64,000 nucleotides of DNA from Teredinibacter haidensis (GTDB taxonomy: Bacteria; Pseudomonadota; Gammaproteobacteria; Pseudomonadales; Cellvibrionaceae): assembly GCF_014211975.1 (NCBI RefSeq), contig NZ_CP060084.1:1736001-1800000 (forward strand), in the 5' to 3' direction. The translations under genes were made by a program, and so were the position numbers. The stretch's first letter is position 1. Every line of letters starts with the position of its first letter. Below the pieces are notes generated by a model. That model ran no database searches and was not told the origin of the DNA. It worked only from the letters and a program-made list of their open reading frames with translations. Below are positions 62,611-64,000 of this stretch, piece by piece.

Positions 62611-63839
62611 GCGTCTCGATCCGATACTGGACACGTTAACTGACACCGCCTAGCGCCCCTCATCAACTCAAAACCACCCGCCATTTGTCGTACGAGTTCA
62701 ACCGAACAACAACCTTCACAGCCTTCCCCTACATATCCAAGAAGCCATCCTGAATCACTCTAGTACGGGTCGATCAGAAGCCTGCTAATGTAGTGGTCAA
62801 CCTCAAGGAAGGCTGGGAAGGTACGTTTTGCTGCCTGATCCATACGAAGAACCGAAGCTCTCTCGATTTTCAGGCCTTGCATCGGGTGAGCGATAAGCAA
62901 CGCTATAGGCGGTATTTTCTTACTGTAAGTACATCCACACGTTGTAACAAGCTACGGCACTCAATCTGTCGAAATACTCACATTAGATACCAATCAGCAA
63001 TGTCGCGATACACGACTAAACCCACTCCAATGTGTACAGTCGGGTTATCTACGCTTATTGCCGATAGAATACTCATTAACTCATTTTGCGTAGAAGTTGC
63101 GACAACAATAGACCCTCACGACGTCGATCAAAATTTATACGCTTCAATACTAGACCGTTTGCGAATGACAGATAAAAAATTCTCTCCGGCCGCTACTAAA
63201 CGTGGAAAGAAACAACATGACACTCTCCAGTTACAACCAGAAACAGATCAAAACGTAGCGCGAATACTGAGGTATAAAATATTGCCGTTCTTTTTATCTG
63301 AGTATATTTTTCGAAGGAAAAACAATATCCGTTTTAAAAATGGTAAAACTCGAATGGCGATTATAAACGTCGCGTACAGTTTATATGACGACACCCAAAC
63401 GTTACGGACCCCCTCGCAAAAACAGTGCTCATTAAATTTTATAGACGCTTGTCGATATGCTTAACATTAATTGGTTTTATCTTCCAAATAATCCATAAAA
63501 TATTTGGGAGAGCACGCCAGATGACATAACTATCATCTTTCTTTGTCGCAATAAACAACAGTATGTTCAAACGGCGTAAGTGGCTGATTATTGAGCTGCA
63601 AATACCCCACCATTAGACGGGTTTTTATACAGTTAAATTATTATCTTCGAAAAAAATAGTCGCATTTAAGCTAAGCTGATGATTTACCTAAAGAAATATT
63701 CGCAGGCTCATTTTTTGCCTGCGTGTTTAGTTGCCAAATATATTATTTACCCATAAAGAATTTTTTTGGCGTCAAATACAGATTGCTTTTACACATAATT
63801 TTCGCGAAAAACATTTCATATTTTTTGAAGGAGTAAAAA
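62611..63839. other. About 1.2 kb with no convincing gene
   Basis: A plus-strand open frame (62793-63464, GTG start, 223 codons) exists. It is Arg/Cys/Thr-rich in the first half, shows no family pattern, and overlaps a minus-strand frame near 62775-62920 that reads IERASVLRMDQAAKRTFPAF with VDHYISRLL shortly after, which looks at least as protein-like. This suggests decayed sequence. CGCAGGC (63701-63707) and GCCTGCG (63717-63723) form a hairpin. The last 350 bases should carry the promoter of the next gene; AAGGAG at 63828-63833 is its ribosome binding site. Confidence 0.4.
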
Positions 63840-64000
63840 ATGAGAATCTTAAAAACCGGAATCATCGGATTACTATTATTAGTGTCCGGTCTTTTTTCAG
63901 CAACGAGCTTTGCCGACACGTCCGTCGAATGGCAAAGCCCGGCAGACGGTAGTACCTACGATACTGGCACGGTAGTTAACATTCAGGGGCAAGCCGGTGC
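63840..64000 (+). CDS. Start of a secreted protein with an Ig-like beginning (cut by window edge)
   Basis: ATG at 63840 follows AAGGAG six bases upstream. The first 53 codons encode a clear signal peptide (RILKTGIIGLLLLVSGLFSA, cleaved near FADTS) and then VEWQSPADGSTYDTGTVVNI, the typical first strand of a bacterial Ig-like domain (SPADGSTY...G..V.I). The rest is outside the window. The class is likely a secreted carbohydrate-active or adhesion protein, not determinable from this piece. Confidence 0.7.
   Translation, partial: MRILKTGIIGLLLLVSGLFSATSFADTSVEWQSPADGSTYDTGTVVNIQGQAG

Noticed and set aside
1..64000. CRISPR arrays, tRNA or rRNA genes, insertion sequences, prophage genes
   Set aside because: Looked for regular spaced repeats, tRNA T-loop/anticodon patterns, and transposase or integrase motifs; none was recognised. 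Small or degenerate cases could have been missed by eye.

Overview
The window looks like the chromosome of an aerobic-to-microaerobic marine gammaproteobacterium of the Cellvibrionaceae, closest in gene content to Teredinibacter-type shipworm symbionts. The reasons are the housekeeping set (pepA-holC-valS, lptF-lptG, zwf, gapA), a secreted GH3 beta-glucosidase, and a catecholate siderophore cluster whose architecture matches the turnerbactin type. This assignment is inference from gene content; no rRNA gene or tRNA gene was recognised in the window.

1-15.3 kb is mostly core: the end of a secreted protein, a DUF454 membrane protein, gapA, zwf, a DUF3108 envelope protein, a class III cyclase-FHA fusion with an altered catalytic arginine, a small exported hypothetical, an RDD protein, lptG-lptF, then pepA-holC-hypothetical-valS. 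15.8-18.6 kb is a decaying molybdate locus: a porin pseudogene with several frame breaks, a frameshifted modE and an apparently intact modA with no modB or modC after it. 18.7-29.4 kb holds stand-alone genes: an exported tandem rhodanese, a LEA-like lipoprotein, a TM2 protein, a cold-shock protein with strong leader and trailer hairpins, a small P-loop kinase, a DUF3754 membrane protein, two tandem bacteriohemerythrins, the O2-independent ubiquinone genes ubiT/ubiU-ubiV, a glutamine amidotransferase and a Nudix hydrolase. The hemerythrins and UbiTUV together suggest life at low or fluctuating oxygen.

29.7-53.2 kb is an iron-acquisition region of about 23 kb. One eight-gene minus-strand operon, entC-entE-entB-entA-fes-mbtH-NRPS-entS, makes, exports and hydrolyses a 2,3-dihydroxybenzoate siderophore. 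The dimodular NRPS (C-A-T-C-A-T-TE) has a serine code in A2 and, in A1, an acidic pocket suited to a basic amino acid. The product is therefore probably a DHB-basic residue-Ser oligomer. A catecholate-type TonB receptor lies just downstream. A DUF3325/small membrane protein/PepSY operon and a second TonB receptor-PepSY pair follow, probably uptake and ferric reduction. Fur-like sites are visible before entC, before the first receptor, and (18 of 19 bases) at 49218-49236.

53.3-64 kb holds a GH3 beta-glucosidase, two tandem paralogous periplasmic solute-binding-like proteins, a pentapeptide-repeat/K+-channel fusion, and a two-gene unit of unknown function. That unit pairs a soluble LacI-type sensor + GAF-like + PAS protein having no output domain with a membrane-anchored coiled-coil protein, and it is the best candidate here for an undescribed signalling system. 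It is followed by about 1.2 kb without a convincing gene and the first 53 codons of a secreted protein.
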